DNA of 50,945 bases from a virus, in IMG/VR virus record IMGVR_UViG_3300024182_000004, positions 1 to 50,945 of that record. One strand, given 5' to 3'. Shown here one piece after another: positions 1-7,610 of the stretch. The translations under genes were made by a program, and so were the position numbers. Within the stretch, counting starts at the first letter, position 1. Every line of letters begins with the position of its first letter. The notes below the pieces were generated by a model. It was not told where the DNA came from and did not search any database. It saw nothing but the letters and a program-made list of their open reading frames with translations.

Positions 1-127
1 GGCGAGCTTTACAAGGGCGCCATGACGTACCGCGGCGTGCCGATCCTTTTCGACAAGGTCGCGGACCCGAACACCGTTTGGTACTCCCACGATGACGCCT
101 TCTCCTGGTACGCAGCCCCCGGCTTCA
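1..127. repeat. Terminal direct repeat (contig end overlap)
   Basis: Bases 1-127 are identical to bases 50819-50945. The repeat lies inside the capsid gene and the two halves of that gene join in frame across it, so it most likely marks closure of a circular (or circularly permuted) assembly rather than a biological terminal repeat. A length of exactly 127 is a common largest assembly k-mer. Confidence 0.95.
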
Positions 128-258
128 ACATGGACGTCTCTGCCATGCGCCCCGTGGGCAATCAGCCGTACGTCGACTATTGCGTCATCACGCTTTTCCA
201 TCAGTGGGTCTGTGATCGCCGGAATCAACTCGGCAAGATCACGGGCTGGTCTCGGTAA
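1..258 (+). CDS. Major capsid protein, C-terminal part (gene continues from 50093)
   Basis: This is the last 85 residues of the major capsid protein whose first codons are at 50093. Reading across the circular junction gives an uninterrupted product of 327 aa (726 + 258 nt). The ending GKITGWSR is followed by TAA at 256-258. The identity as capsid comes from context (directly after a scaffold-like gene, in a portal-scaffold-capsid order), the length usual for HK97-fold capsids, and the general sequence character. A strong ribosome site (AAAGGAGG) for the next gene begins within the stop codon. Confidence 0.85.
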   Translation, partial: GELYKGAMTYRGVPILFDKVADPNTVWYSHDDAFSWYAAPGFNMDVSAMRPVGNQPYVDYCVITLFHQWVCDRRNQLGKITGWSR

Positions 259-272
259 AGGAGGATGACGCC

Positions 273-1139
273 ATGCCTATGATCAAAATTCTCGACGGCA
301 TCCACGTTTCTCCTTTCAACCCGTTCGCCGGCGAGGGCGAGAACGACCTGTTCTCCTCGTACGCGCCCGCGACAAACGATCGTCTCACCCGCGCCGGCAT
401 ATCGCCAGGCGACTTCTTCCGCTATCGCGAGGGCGTGTTCGGGCTTTTCTACAACCGCTCCGGCTCGTCAACCGCCGTCGGCAACTCGGTCTGTTCGTTC
501 CAAGCTGCTGCTGCGCGTGTGGCGACCATCACCTCGGCGACGGCCGCGGTCATCACCTGCTCGGGGGCGGCTTTCGACGTCCCGGATTCGTCCGGAGCTC
601 CTGGCTTGATCGGCAAGCTGGTCTTCATCAAGACCGGCACCGGCACCGGTCAGGTGCGGCGCATTCTCGACAACACGGCGACAACGATCACCGTCGCCAA
701 GTACATGCCGTCCATTCAGCTATCGGCGACTGATTCCTCGAATCCGAACGCGCTGACCACCGTTCCTGTCAACGGCGACACGCTGATCGTCGTCGGCTTC
801 GACGAGGTCAAGAAGACGACGGCTGTCACGGACGCCGTGCTCGGGGTGGCGATGGCGATCACGACCGACGGCTCGCTCGGCATCTTCCAGGTCGGCGGCC
901 CGGCCATGGCGCTCGTTGTCGGGTCAACCGACGCGACTACCGTGCTCGGTCCTGTCGTTCCGTCGGCGACCGCTGGCACTCTTAAGGGCCCCACTGCGGC
1001 CGGCGAGACTGCGGCAGAAGCGCGACTCGCGTGCGGCATTTCGTTCGATGCCTACGCTGGTGCGGCGGCTCTTCGTCTCATCTTCCTGACGGGCACGAAG
1101 TTCATCGGAGCTTGCGCCCCGCCGCTGGGCGTGCTGTAA
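273..1139 (+). CDS. Capsid-associated / decoration-like structural protein
   Basis: A 288-aa protein rich in Ala, Thr, Gly and Ser, without membrane segments or charged clusters, encoded directly after the major capsid gene. The central part (about residues 85-175) alternates short beta-type stretches with Gly/Thr turns and contains a TGTGTGQVRRI segment seen in phage decoration and head-fibre type proteins. The start at 273 follows AAAGGAGG with 8 nt spacing; a second ATG lies at 281-283 but in another frame. Function is inferred from position and composition only; it could also be a minor head or tail component. A hairpin terminator follows. Confidence 0.55.
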   Translation: MPMIKILDGIHVSPFNPFAGEGENDLFSSYAPATNDRLTRAGISPGDFFRYREGVFGLFYNRSGSSTAVGNSVCSFQAAAARVATITSATAAVITCSGAAFDVPDSSGAPGLIGKLVFIKTGTGTGQVRRILDNTATTITVAKYMPSIQLSATDSSNPNALTTVPVNGDTLIVVGFDEVKKTTAVTDAVLGVAMAITTDGSLGIFQVGGPAMALVVGSTDATTVLGPVVPSATAGTLKGPTAAGETAAEARLACGISFDAYAGAAALRLIFLTGTKFIGACAPPLGVL

Positions 1140-1145
1140 TCTCTT

Positions 1146-1166
1146 CCGTCTTGTGACGGTTCTTTT
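1146..1166 (+). terminator. Rho-independent terminator after the capsid block
   Basis: CCGTC (1146-1150), a TTGT loop and GACGG (1155-1159) are followed by TTCTTTT. It sits 7 nt after the stop of the preceding gene. A second perfect 9-bp stem, GTCGGGGGC (1173-1181) with GCCCCCGAC (1196-1204), lies just downstream and may back it up or shield the next mRNA 5' end. Confidence 0.7.
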
Positions 1167-1241
1167 GGCCATGTCGGGGGCTGGCGAAAATTCTGGCCCC
1201 CGACGCCGACCGGAAGAACGGCACAGCGAAGGAGATTGACA

Positions 1242-1526
1242 ATGACACCAAGCATCGGAAGAATCGTCCACTACACCCTCTCGCCGGATGACGTTCGCCG
1301 GATCAACGACAACCGATTGAAGCTCGGCTCCGTCGGCAGGAACCGCGTCGATATCGGCGAGGTCTATCCAGCCATCATCGTCCGCGTCTGGCCTGACGAA
1401 CACGGCCCCGGTATCCCCGGCATCAACGCGCAGGCATTCCTCGACGGCGACGACACCCACTGGATTCTTTCGGCGAAGGAAGGGACCGAAGGCGGGCAGT
1501 GGCAGTGGCCCCCGAGGGTCGAGTAG
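1242..1526 (+). CDS. Conserved phage hypothetical protein (GRIVHYTL family)
   Basis: 94 aa. It has the recognisable pattern of a small protein common in phages of many hosts: an N-terminal GRIVHYTLS, a middle PAIIVRVW, then FLDGDDTHW and a C-terminal WQWP. Its function is not known to me. The ATG at 1242 is chosen because AAGGAG lies 7 nt upstream; a TTG at 1236 is in frame but too close to that site. The next gene starts immediately after the stop (TAGATG). Confidence 0.8.
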   Translation: MTPSIGRIVHYTLSPDDVRRINDNRLKLGSVGRNRVDIGEVYPAIIVRVWPDEHGPGIPGINAQAFLDGDDTHWILSAKEGTEGGQWQWPPRVE

Positions 1527-1838
1527 ATGTCCGCCACTGAACAGGAAGCCCGTGTCAGCGTCATCGGCCAATCTGGAGTTCCAATCTTCACATTTCATGG
1601 AGGTCGCGCCAGCCTGTTGATCGGCATCGCGGCATCGTTCACGGAAGATGAGCTGGAGGCCGCAAAGAACGAGCAGGACGCCTTCCTTCTCTGCGAGAAG
1701 AAGCGCGAGCAGATGCGCAAAACGCTCGATCAAACAACGCGCGATCTCTTCCGGCACCTCGACGAAGCGCGCGCCGTGATTCCGCCTTCGATCAAGGTTT
1801 CGTTCCCGCCGCTGGCGATGGAGGGTTTCACCAAATGA
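1527..1838 (+). CDS. Hypothetical protein
   Basis: 103 aa, not recognised. The N-terminal half is beta-like and neutral (GQSGVPIFTFHGG); the second half is a charged, probably helical region (about residues 38-80) ending in a Pro-rich tail. It begins right after the stop of the preceding gene and its stop overlaps the next start (ATGA), so it is translated as part of the virion-gene operon. Confidence 0.65.
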   Translation: MSATEQEARVSVIGQSGVPIFTFHGGRASLLIGIAASFTEDELEAAKNEQDAFLLCEKKREQMRKTLDQTTRDLFRHLDEARAVIPPSIKVSFPPLAMEGFTK

Positions 1839-2467
1839 GCGCCTACGCCCCCGATCCAGCCGCCGACACCAACACGAATTTCATCTCGGCGGATGACGAC
1901 ACGCGCGAGCTGACTGCGCAGGACGTTCTTCCTGCGCTCTTCGAAGCTGGCGTGGTCACCTTCAATCAGGAAGACACCGCCGCGAGCGCGTGGGAGAAGG
2001 AGAACCACCGCGCGATCCTCCGTTCGTGGGAGGTCGGGCTCAAGAGCAGACCGGCCTACAACGAGCGGCGAACTCGTTACAACAAGACTCGCGGGCCGAA
2101 GCCGGTCTCGAAGCTGTCGATGGACCCCGCAATCGCCGAGGAAGAGATCGACCGCCTGATGCGCGGCAACCCGGCGGAGAACGCCGATCGCATCAACACC
2201 CTCCGCGTCGACGTGCTCGGTCTCGACCCGATCGACTTCACGCCGCCGAAGCAGACGCCCTTCGAGGTCGCGCCTCTCACCGCCGAGCAACTCCGCCGCA
2301 ACAACTTCCTCGCTCTCTCGCACGCGAAACAGATGGTCGAGATCGAGAAGATGGAAGACATCGACTTCCTGAACTGGATCTTCGGAAACAAGTCCATCAA
2401 GGTCATGCCGCTGGCGAAGAAGACGGCGCAGGATCGGATCAAGTTGCTGGAGAAGGCGGCGAAGTGA
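1835..2467 (+). CDS. Hypothetical protein in the head-gene cluster
   Basis: 210 aa, soluble, highly charged, predicted mostly helical, without a motif I can name. The N-terminus is Ala/Asp-rich and acidic and the C-terminal 60 residues are a likely helical segment rich in Glu and Lys. It overlaps both neighbours (ATGA at 1835, GTGA at 2464), which indicates coupling to the small gene before it and the zinc protein after it. Position between capsid and connector genes suggests a minor virion or assembly role. Confidence 0.65.
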   Translation: MSAYAPDPAADTNTNFISADDDTRELTAQDVLPALFEAGVVTFNQEDTAASAWEKENHRAILRSWEVGLKSRPAYNERRTRYNKTRGPKPVSKLSMDPAIAEEEIDRLMRGNPAENADRINTLRVDVLGLDPIDFTPPKQTPFEVAPLTAEQLRRNNFLALSHAKQMVEIEKMEDIDFLNWIFGNKSIKVMPLAKKTAQDRIKLLEKAAK

Positions 2468-2817
2468 GCGCGATCATCAATCCAGTCGTCGAGATTTGCG
2501 AACATCGCGAGTTCGACGCTGGCGTTGACGTGAACAGGCTGACCGACGACGTCGGAAAACTTACCGGTTTCATGGCTCACATTCGCGTGCGTTGCCGCGG
2601 CTGCGGCGTCATGATGAAGTTCCTCGGCCTTCCGATCGGTTGCCACCTCGACGGCGCGACGGTTTCGGTCGGCGCTGAGGAGTTGCGAGCCGCGATTGCG
2701 CCGCACCTCGATTGGATCGCTCCCGGCAAGGCGCCTGAGTTCAGAGGTTTCGTCGCACGTCAGGCGCCGGTCGTTGATGTGCCGGTGAGTGGCGAGATCA
2801 TCAAAGCGAGCCACTGA
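2464..2817 (+). CDS. Small zinc-binding-type phage protein
   Basis: 117 aa starting at GTG 2464, which overlaps the preceding stop (GTGA). It matches the pattern of a widespread phage family: CEHREFDAGVDVNRL near the N-terminus, then IRVRCRGCGVMMKFLGLPIG in the middle. The Cys/His set (C..H, then CRGC) suggests one metal site. The function is unknown; in other phages such genes often sit among non-structural genes. It ends with a TGATG overlap onto the next gene. Confidence 0.75.
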   Translation: MSAIINPVVEICEHREFDAGVDVNRLTDDVGKLTGFMAHIRVRCRGCGVMMKFLGLPIGCHLDGATVSVGAEELRAAIAPHLDWIAPGKAPEFRGFVARQAPVVDVPVSGEIIKASH

Positions 2818-3770
2818 TGCCGCAGACCGCAGGAGACATCGTCCGGTTCGTGATGAGCCGCCTGCCCGGCCTTCAAGAGCTGGAGGCGATGACGCTCTAC
2901 TCCTCGGCCCTGCGCTGGCTCTACAACAAGCACGAGTGGCTCTTCCTGCTCCGCAACGACATCGTCACCACCGAAGCGCCGTACAGCGCCAACACGTTGA
3001 CCGCGACCACCGGCAGCGCCGCACTCGTCGGCGATTCGACACTTTGGGATCCGACGTGGGTCAGCCGGAAGATCGTCATCCAGGGCATCGCGACACCCTT
3101 CGACGTCGTCGTGACCGGCGCGACCACGGCGACTCTCCAGGCAAACGGCGCGAACGTGAACTGGCCTGGCGCGACTAACTCCGGCCTCAGCTACCGGATC
3201 TACCGCGACGTCTACACCCTCGCCGCGAACTTCGATTGGGGACGCTCGTTCTTTTGGTGGGACCCCTCGCAGACCTTCGAGCTCCCGATGATCGACGTGA
3301 CCCTCATGCTCCGCGAGAAGGCGATCATCCCCGGCAACCTCGGGCAACCGATGGCAGTCTGCCGCGCGCCGCTCCAGCAGGCTACACCTACGACGGTCCC
3401 GGCCGCGGCAGTCGAGTTTGGCCCATACGTCCCTGACGCCGTTCGTTCGTACAACCTCTGGGGCTTCCCGATCCCCGCGATCACTACCGCCGACAATCAG
3501 TATCCCTTGTGGCCCGTCGGATCGGAGGATCTCATCGGCAAGCGGATGCAGATCGAATACGGCGACAACCCACGGCACCGGATGGCTCCCTCCGCGAACT
3601 TCATGAATGAGTACCTGATGGCGGTCTGGGATCTCTTCAAGCGGAACGACGGTGGGGCCGAGATCCAGCGGATTCGCCAGCGCTACAACGGCGGCGGAAT
3701 GCGCAGGCCGTACCTCTACCCGAATGGGCGCGTGCTGCCGGATGTGTCGGGGTGGCCGAATTCGGGCTAA
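2817..3770 (+). CDS. Head-tail connector / adaptor-type virion protein
   Basis: 317 aa. The N-terminal 50 residues (GDIVRFVMSRLPGL...LRWLYNKHEWLFL) are helical and resemble the start of head-completion adaptors, where a helical core inserts against the portal. Residues ~58-135 form a beta-rich module that recurs in three other virion genes here. The C-terminal third contains YGDNPRHRMAPSANFMNEY and a basic tail. Its place before another adaptor-like gene and the gp10-like hub supports a neck role. The start overlaps the previous stop (TGATG). An alternative is a minor tail protein. Confidence 0.55.
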   Translation: MPQTAGDIVRFVMSRLPGLQELEAMTLYSSALRWLYNKHEWLFLLRNDIVTTEAPYSANTLTATTGSAALVGDSTLWDPTWVSRKIVIQGIATPFDVVVTGATTATLQANGANVNWPGATNSGLSYRIYRDVYTLAANFDWGRSFFWWDPSQTFELPMIDVTLMLREKAIIPGNLGQPMAVCRAPLQQATPTTVPAAAVEFGPYVPDAVRSYNLWGFPIPAITTADNQYPLWPVGSEDLIGKRMQIEYGDNPRHRMAPSANFMNEYLMAVWDLFKRNDGGAEIQRIRQRYNGGGMRRPYLYPNGRVLPDVSGWPNSG

Positions 3771-3780
3771 ACTGCGCGGC
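3768..3780 (+). promoter_or_regulatory. Possible variant of the leaderless promoter (-10 TAAACT)
   Basis: TAAACT at 3768-3773 is followed by GCGCGGC and then ATG at 3781, the same 7-nt gap and GC-rich block as at the stronger copies (7132, 9739, 34910, 47484). The first bases are also the stop codon of the preceding gene. No convincing -35 is seen, so this is the weakest member of the set. Confidence 0.4.
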
Positions 3781-3945
3781 ATGGAAAACAAAAAGCCTCC
3801 GATCGAATCAGAGCCGGAGCCGTCCTGGTCAGGGTTGATCTACACGAAGGAATGGTGGTCCCTGCCGATCGAAGAGGCAGTCCGGCTCGAAAATAGGGCA
3901 CTCGCAAAACTCCTTGATGAACCGGAGAAGTATTCATGGGCCTGA
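3781..3945 (+). CDS. Small acidic protein, putative leaderless moron gene
   Basis: 54 aa, too short for most gene calls. The Pro/Glu-rich N-terminus (residues 1-16) is followed by an aromatic patch (WSGLIYTKEWW) and a helical, charged C-terminus. There is no ribosome site; instead a -10-like TAAACT ends 7 nt before the ATG. It overlaps the next start. It lies between two connector-type genes but has no structural features, so I read it as an added small gene with its own promoter. Function unknown. Confidence 0.6.
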   Translation: MENKKPPIESEPEPSWSGLIYTKEWWSLPIEEAVRLENRALAKLLDEPEKYSWA

Positions 3946-4643
3946 CCGGCCAAGCCCTCATCGACAACCTCTCTGCCCGTCTCGGCTACGGCGCGACACC
4001 ATCTGCCGCTCAGCGCGCGGCCGCGCTCGCCCTTCTGCAGGCCGCCGAATCGTGGATCGCTCAGCAGGGATCGCTCAAGTACCTCGAACGAGACACGACC
4101 CTGACGCTGACGCCCGGCCTCGACTTCATCGACATGCCGGCGTGGGTGGACTTCGGAAAGACGATGTCGCTCGCGCTGCCGGACGGGAACGGCGAGTTGA
4201 AGATCCTTCCCGCCGACCAGTTCCGCCGCGACACGAAGTACACGTACGGCGCATGGAACCTGACCTCGCCGAAGAGCTGCCACGTCGCCCGCGACACGAC
4301 CGGCGCGACGATCCGTTTCATCTTCGACCGATCGAACGCGACGGGCGGGAACCTCGTCTATCCCTTCTCGGCGCAGCAGCTCCCGAACACGCTCTCGGAT
4401 AGCGCGGCGGCCGGAACCGGATCGTCCCTCCCGGGCGACTACGACATCTCGCTCCTCTTGAAGCGCGCCGAGTTCGAGGGCAAGCGCGAGACCCGCAGCC
4501 TCGTGTCGCAGAAAGAGTTCGACGACCTCGACGCGCAGATGGGTCGCTTCTTCGATCAGTACCGCTCATCGAAAGAGCAGCCGAAGCCGGACAGCGAGCA
4601 ACTGGCGCGGAAGAAGAGCGAGATGATTCGGGAGGGGACGTGA
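3936..4643 (+). CDS. Second connector / adaptor-type virion protein
   Basis: 235 aa. The helical N-terminus (LIDNLSARLGYG...AAALALLQAAESWIAQ) followed by a beta-rich middle (LTPGLDFIDMPAWVDFGKTMSLAL) fits adaptor or tail-tube-A type proteins of podoviruses, which start with a helical DNA-exit bundle. The C-terminal 50 residues are a charged helix. It is encoded directly before the gp10-like hub gene, the usual order. The assignment rests on architecture and synteny rather than a signature motif. Confidence 0.55.
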   Translation: MGLTGQALIDNLSARLGYGATPSAAQRAAALALLQAAESWIAQQGSLKYLERDTTLTLTPGLDFIDMPAWVDFGKTMSLALPDGNGELKILPADQFRRDTKYTYGAWNLTSPKSCHVARDTTGATIRFIFDRSNATGGNLVYPFSAQQLPNTLSDSAAAGTGSSLPGDYDISLLLKRAEFEGKRETRSLVSQKEFDDLDAQMGRFFDQYRSSKEQPKPDSEQLARKKSEMIREGT

Positions 4644-4912
4644 AGGAAGAGCGCCACCTCATCGCGATGGTTCCGAAGGGATACCGACCGATCCACGAAG
4701 ACAGCATTGCATCCCTTCGGGCATTGATAGCGAAAGCCGAGAAGGGCGAAGTAACGGCCTTCGTGTTCGCCGCGTGCGAGCCCGGCTTCAGCTATTGGCT
4801 CTCGCGAACTGCCACTACGAGGCAAGACCGAACGAACCTCATTGGACAGCTTCAAATGTTGATACGCGATCTATTGAACGATGAAGATGTGGCTCTTCAT
4901 CGCGGTGAATAG
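4640..4912 (+). CDS. Small phage hypothetical protein
   Basis: 90 aa from GTG 4640, overlapping the previous stop (GTGA). The pattern of a helix ending in EKGEVTAFVFAACEPGFSYWLSR followed by a second helix (residues 64-84) is the same as in a small phage family with unknown function (helix, 'GE' turn, beta strand with an aromatic pair, helix). The stop TAG abuts the ATG of the next gene. Confidence 0.65.
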   Translation: MKEERHLIAMVPKGYRPIHEDSIASLRALIAKAEKGEVTAFVFAACEPGFSYWLSRTATTRQDRTNLIGQLQMLIRDLLNDEDVALHRGE

Positions 4913-7129
4913 ATGCCAACCGCCAGCAACGCAGCCAGCGCCGATTTCGAGGGCAACCGGGGCCTTTTCACTAATCAACAGGCGCACACCTCCGATCCCT
5001 CCGCGTTCCTGATCTACACCGACATCATCAACACGCAGGACGGGAGGCGGCGCAAGCGCCCCGGAATCGGCACTCCGATTCAGAACGTCGCCGCCGGAGG
5101 AGTCGTCGGGCCCGGCCAGATGCACGAATACACGCGGGTCTCGCCGACGACCGGGGCCATCACCTACTACCAGTTCCGCGCGTGGGGCTCGGTCATTGAG
5201 CGATGGAACAGCGGCGCGGGGACTTGGGACACCTGCGCCCTCGGAGCTGTGGCCTTCACCGGCACGGCCTGGCAATTCGTCAACTTTCGCAACCGGTGCT
5301 ACGCGATCAACGGCGTGGACGGGATCTTCTACTTCGACGGAACGACTGGTCCGGACGGGCGGGAGTGGTACGTGGTCGGGATCGCGACACCGAGCATCTC
5401 GGCCGGCTACTCGCTGAGCGCCGTCGACGCCCCCTACATCACCGGCACCGTGAGCGTCACGAAGGGCGGAACGACGGTCACCGGATCCGGCGCGACGACA
5501 TGGGTCACCAGCGGGGCGTGGGTCGGGAAGACAATGACGATCGGCGGAGTGGCCTACACGATCGCCGTCGTCACTGTGGCTTCGCCGGGCGTCCTGACCA
5601 TCGTCGAGCCCTACCGCGGCGACACCCTGGCCGGAGTGCTCTACACGATCTTTCCCGGGTTGATGGATTGGTCCGAGCCGCCGCGCTACGCCTACAGCTA
5701 CTACAACACGGCCACGGGCCACAGCTCGAACGTCTCGCCGGCCGTGCAGATCACGGAGAAGGATGTCATCGGCCGCACGGTCAGGATCACCGGCATCCCC
5801 TACTCGCCAGTCGACTTCAACAACGGCTACGACAAGATCCAGATATGGCGCTCGGCGAAAGACGGGACGGCAATGGTCGACATCCTTCCATCGCAGGGCG
5901 GACAGATCAACAACTCCGCCGGCGCCGGCACGACCGCCTTCACCGAGACCGCCAACACCTTCAGCGATATCGACCTCGGCCAGGAGTCGGCGCCGATCGT
6001 CTCGAACAGGAAGCCGCTGAATGGGACGGACTCCGCGCCGATCGCGGCTTCATCGATCGCAGAGTGGGGCGGCCGGCTGTGGGTGACGGCGCCTCGCGAG
6101 GCAAAGCTCTATTACTGCGCGATCGGCCCCGAGATCGGATTCGGGCGCGGCGACGAGTGCTGGCCGGCCGAGAATACGCTCGACGTGACGGACGCTCGCG
6201 CTCTCCTGCGGGTCGGCCAGGACAAACAGGACAACCTCCTCGTGCAGACCGGGACGAAGGATCGAGTCGTCATCGGGAACAACATCATCGACTTCGACAC
6301 CGCAGGCCTCGGCACCGACGAACAGGGCGGCGGGTTCAGGGGCGGCGCGATCGCTGTGGCTGGCACCTTCCTGCAGCTCTACGGCGACAATCGGCTGATG
6401 GACAACACGAACGACGCTTCGCTGCTCGAGACTCCGGTCCAGCGCCGCGCGGCGGATCGCGCGAACATCGGACGTGAGATTCAGCCGGACCTCAGCGCGA
6501 TCCCGGCAGCGCAACTCCCGCAGAGCACCCTCGTTCGTTTCGTGCTGAAGGAGTTCAACCTTCTGTTGGTCTCGGTGGCCGTGGCCGCTGGCGACAACAC
6601 CATCACCTACGTCTTCGACTACAACCATTCGACGTGGTACCGGTGGTCGATCGGCTTCTCCGCTTTCGCCGTCGTCCACAACCCAGCGGCCGGGAACGCG
6701 CTGGAGCTCTGGGGCGTCCGCGCCAGCGACAAGAAGGTGTACCGGCTCCTACAGCCGAACGTCTTCACCGACAACGGAGCGAACTTCACCCCCGCGCAGC
6801 GCTCTTCGATCATCCGGCCATTCGGGTACGGAAAACAGGGGTTCTTTAAGTTTCTCAAGCTCTACGTCAACGACCCGGCGAACGCTTGGCAGGCGAAGGT
6901 CTATTGCGACGAAGACACGACCGGCCAGCAGTTCCCCGTCGACATCCCGAACTTTCGCTGGGAGAGCGCGGCGGGGAAGGAACTCATCCTCCCGGCGATC
7001 CACACCGCGAAGAAGATCGGCGAGGTGTTCCAGTTCGACGTGATCTGGCCTACGACGGCGACTGACCTGTGGATCGAGAAGATGGGCACGACGTTCTCGC
7101 TTGAGCAGGACGTTGAGGAGAGGCAGTAG
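4913..7129 (+). CDS. P22 gp10-like tail hub / DNA stabilization protein
   Basis: 738 aa. The start (NRGLFTNQQAHTSDPSAF...NTQDGRRRKRPGIG) matches the opening of podovirus gp10-type hub and gp12-like nozzle proteins, which form a beta-propeller below the portal. Repeated blade-like stretches follow (VNFRNRCYAINGVDGIFYFDG; WGGRLWVTAP; LLVSVAV...FDYNHSTWYRW). Residues ~178-247 hold the beta module shared with other virion proteins here. Its role would be to close the head-tail channel and anchor tail parts. The assignment rests on fold pattern and gene order. Confidence 0.65.
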   Translation: MPTASNAASADFEGNRGLFTNQQAHTSDPSAFLIYTDIINTQDGRRRKRPGIGTPIQNVAAGGVVGPGQMHEYTRVSPTTGAITYYQFRAWGSVIERWNSGAGTWDTCALGAVAFTGTAWQFVNFRNRCYAINGVDGIFYFDGTTGPDGREWYVVGIATPSISAGYSLSAVDAPYITGTVSVTKGGTTVTGSGATTWVTSGAWVGKTMTIGGVAYTIAVVTVASPGVLTIVEPYRGDTLAGVLYTIFPGLMDWSEPPRYAYSYYNTATGHSSNVSPAVQITEKDVIGRTVRITGIPYSPVDFNNGYDKIQIWRSAKDGTAMVDILPSQGGQINNSAGAGTTAFTETANTFSDIDLGQESAPIVSNRKPLNGTDSAPIAASSIAEWGGRLWVTAPREAKLYYCAIGPEIGFGRGDECWPAENTLDVTDARALLRVGQDKQDNLLVQTGTKDRVVIGNNIIDFDTAGLGTDEQGGGFRGGAIAVAGTFLQLYGDNRLMDNTNDASLLETPVQRRAADRANIGREIQPDLSAIPAAQLPQSTLVRFVLKEFNLLLVSVAVAAGDNTITYVFDYNHSTWYRWSIGFSAFAVVHNPAAGNALELWGVRASDKKVYRLLQPNVFTDNGANFTPAQRSSIIRPFGYGKQGFFKFLKLYVNDPANAWQAKVYCDEDTTGQQFPVDIPNFRWESAAGKELILPAIHTAKKIGEVFQFDVIWPTTATDLWIEKMGTTFSLEQDVEERQ

Positions 7130-7131
7130 GT

Positions 7132-7144
7132 TACAATCTGCGCC
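7132..7144 (+). promoter_or_regulatory. Leaderless-type promoter, -10 TACAAT
   Basis: GGTTACAATCTGCGCC ends directly at the ATG of the next gene: -10 box TACAAT (7132-7137), 7-nt gap, ATG at 7145. The nearest purine-rich stretch (GAGGAG, about 7115) is too far upstream to be a ribosome site. The -35 is poor. The same block recurs elsewhere in the genome with better -35 boxes. Confidence 0.65.
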
Positions 7145-7606
7145 ATGCCTATCACACCCTCACCAACCGGAAGCGGAGCGCCGTATTGGAGAACGGGTTG
7201 CGGCTCGTTCGTCGCCAACGGTAGCTTCGGCACCGCGAACGACTACATGCTTCAAATGTTCGTCACCTGCGCAGACCCTCCGAATACCCCGACACGCATC
7301 GCCATGGGCGACCTCGTGTTTCAATGCTGGCGGCAAGCGCAAGAGAGACAACTTCAGTTCCTCGTTCGCCACATCCGCAGAATTCTTGACGATCCGACCG
7401 ATTGGATGAAGAACGTCTCGGTTGCAAGCCTCGACTCGGCGGCGGAAATCCTCCGTTCCTTGCGAGATCTCTCCGCTCACATTACGACCCAGCGGGACCG
7501 ATATCTAGCCGCCGAGGTCATTCACGATAGAGAACTCATCGAAGGCCAGATGCTCTTCTACGTCGGCGAGAAGCTGGTCGGCGAGTGCAGCGGGTGGACG
7601 GCGTAA
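7145..7606 (+). CDS. Small protein carrying a copied segment of the major capsid protein
   Basis: 153 aa, translated without a visible ribosome site from an ATG 7 nt after a -10 box. Residues 11-42 align with capsid residues 167-202: in the core, TGCGSFVANG...GTANDYML against TGAGSFAANG...GTANDYML, 19 of 26 positions identical, after a 4-residue gap behind APYWR/APFWR. Similarity fades but may continue to about residue 71 (DLVFQCW against DPLFYQY). Codons in the core are also similar. Residues 75-153 are helical and charged, with no capsid match. This looks like a fragment of the capsid gene recruited into a new gene; a role in assembly, competition or immunity is conceivable but unproven. 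Confidence 0.75.
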   Translation: MPITPSPTGSGAPYWRTGCGSFVANGSFGTANDYMLQMFVTCADPPNTPTRIAMGDLVFQCWRQAQERQLQFLVRHIRRILDDPTDWMKNVSVASLDSAAEILRSLRDLSAHITTQRDRYLAAEVIHDRELIEGQMLFYVGEKLVGECSGWTA

Positions 7607-7610
7607 CCTT

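Noticed and set aside
1-127. Biological direct terminal repeat
   Set aside because: Its length equals a common assembler k-mer and it lies within the capsid coding sequence; circular closure is simpler.
5203-6477. Long plus-strand ORF (424 aa) inside the gp10-like gene
   Set aside because: Arg/His/Gly-rich shadow frame of a GC-rich gene; no ribosome site and fully covered by the 4913-7129 gene, which has clear protein character.
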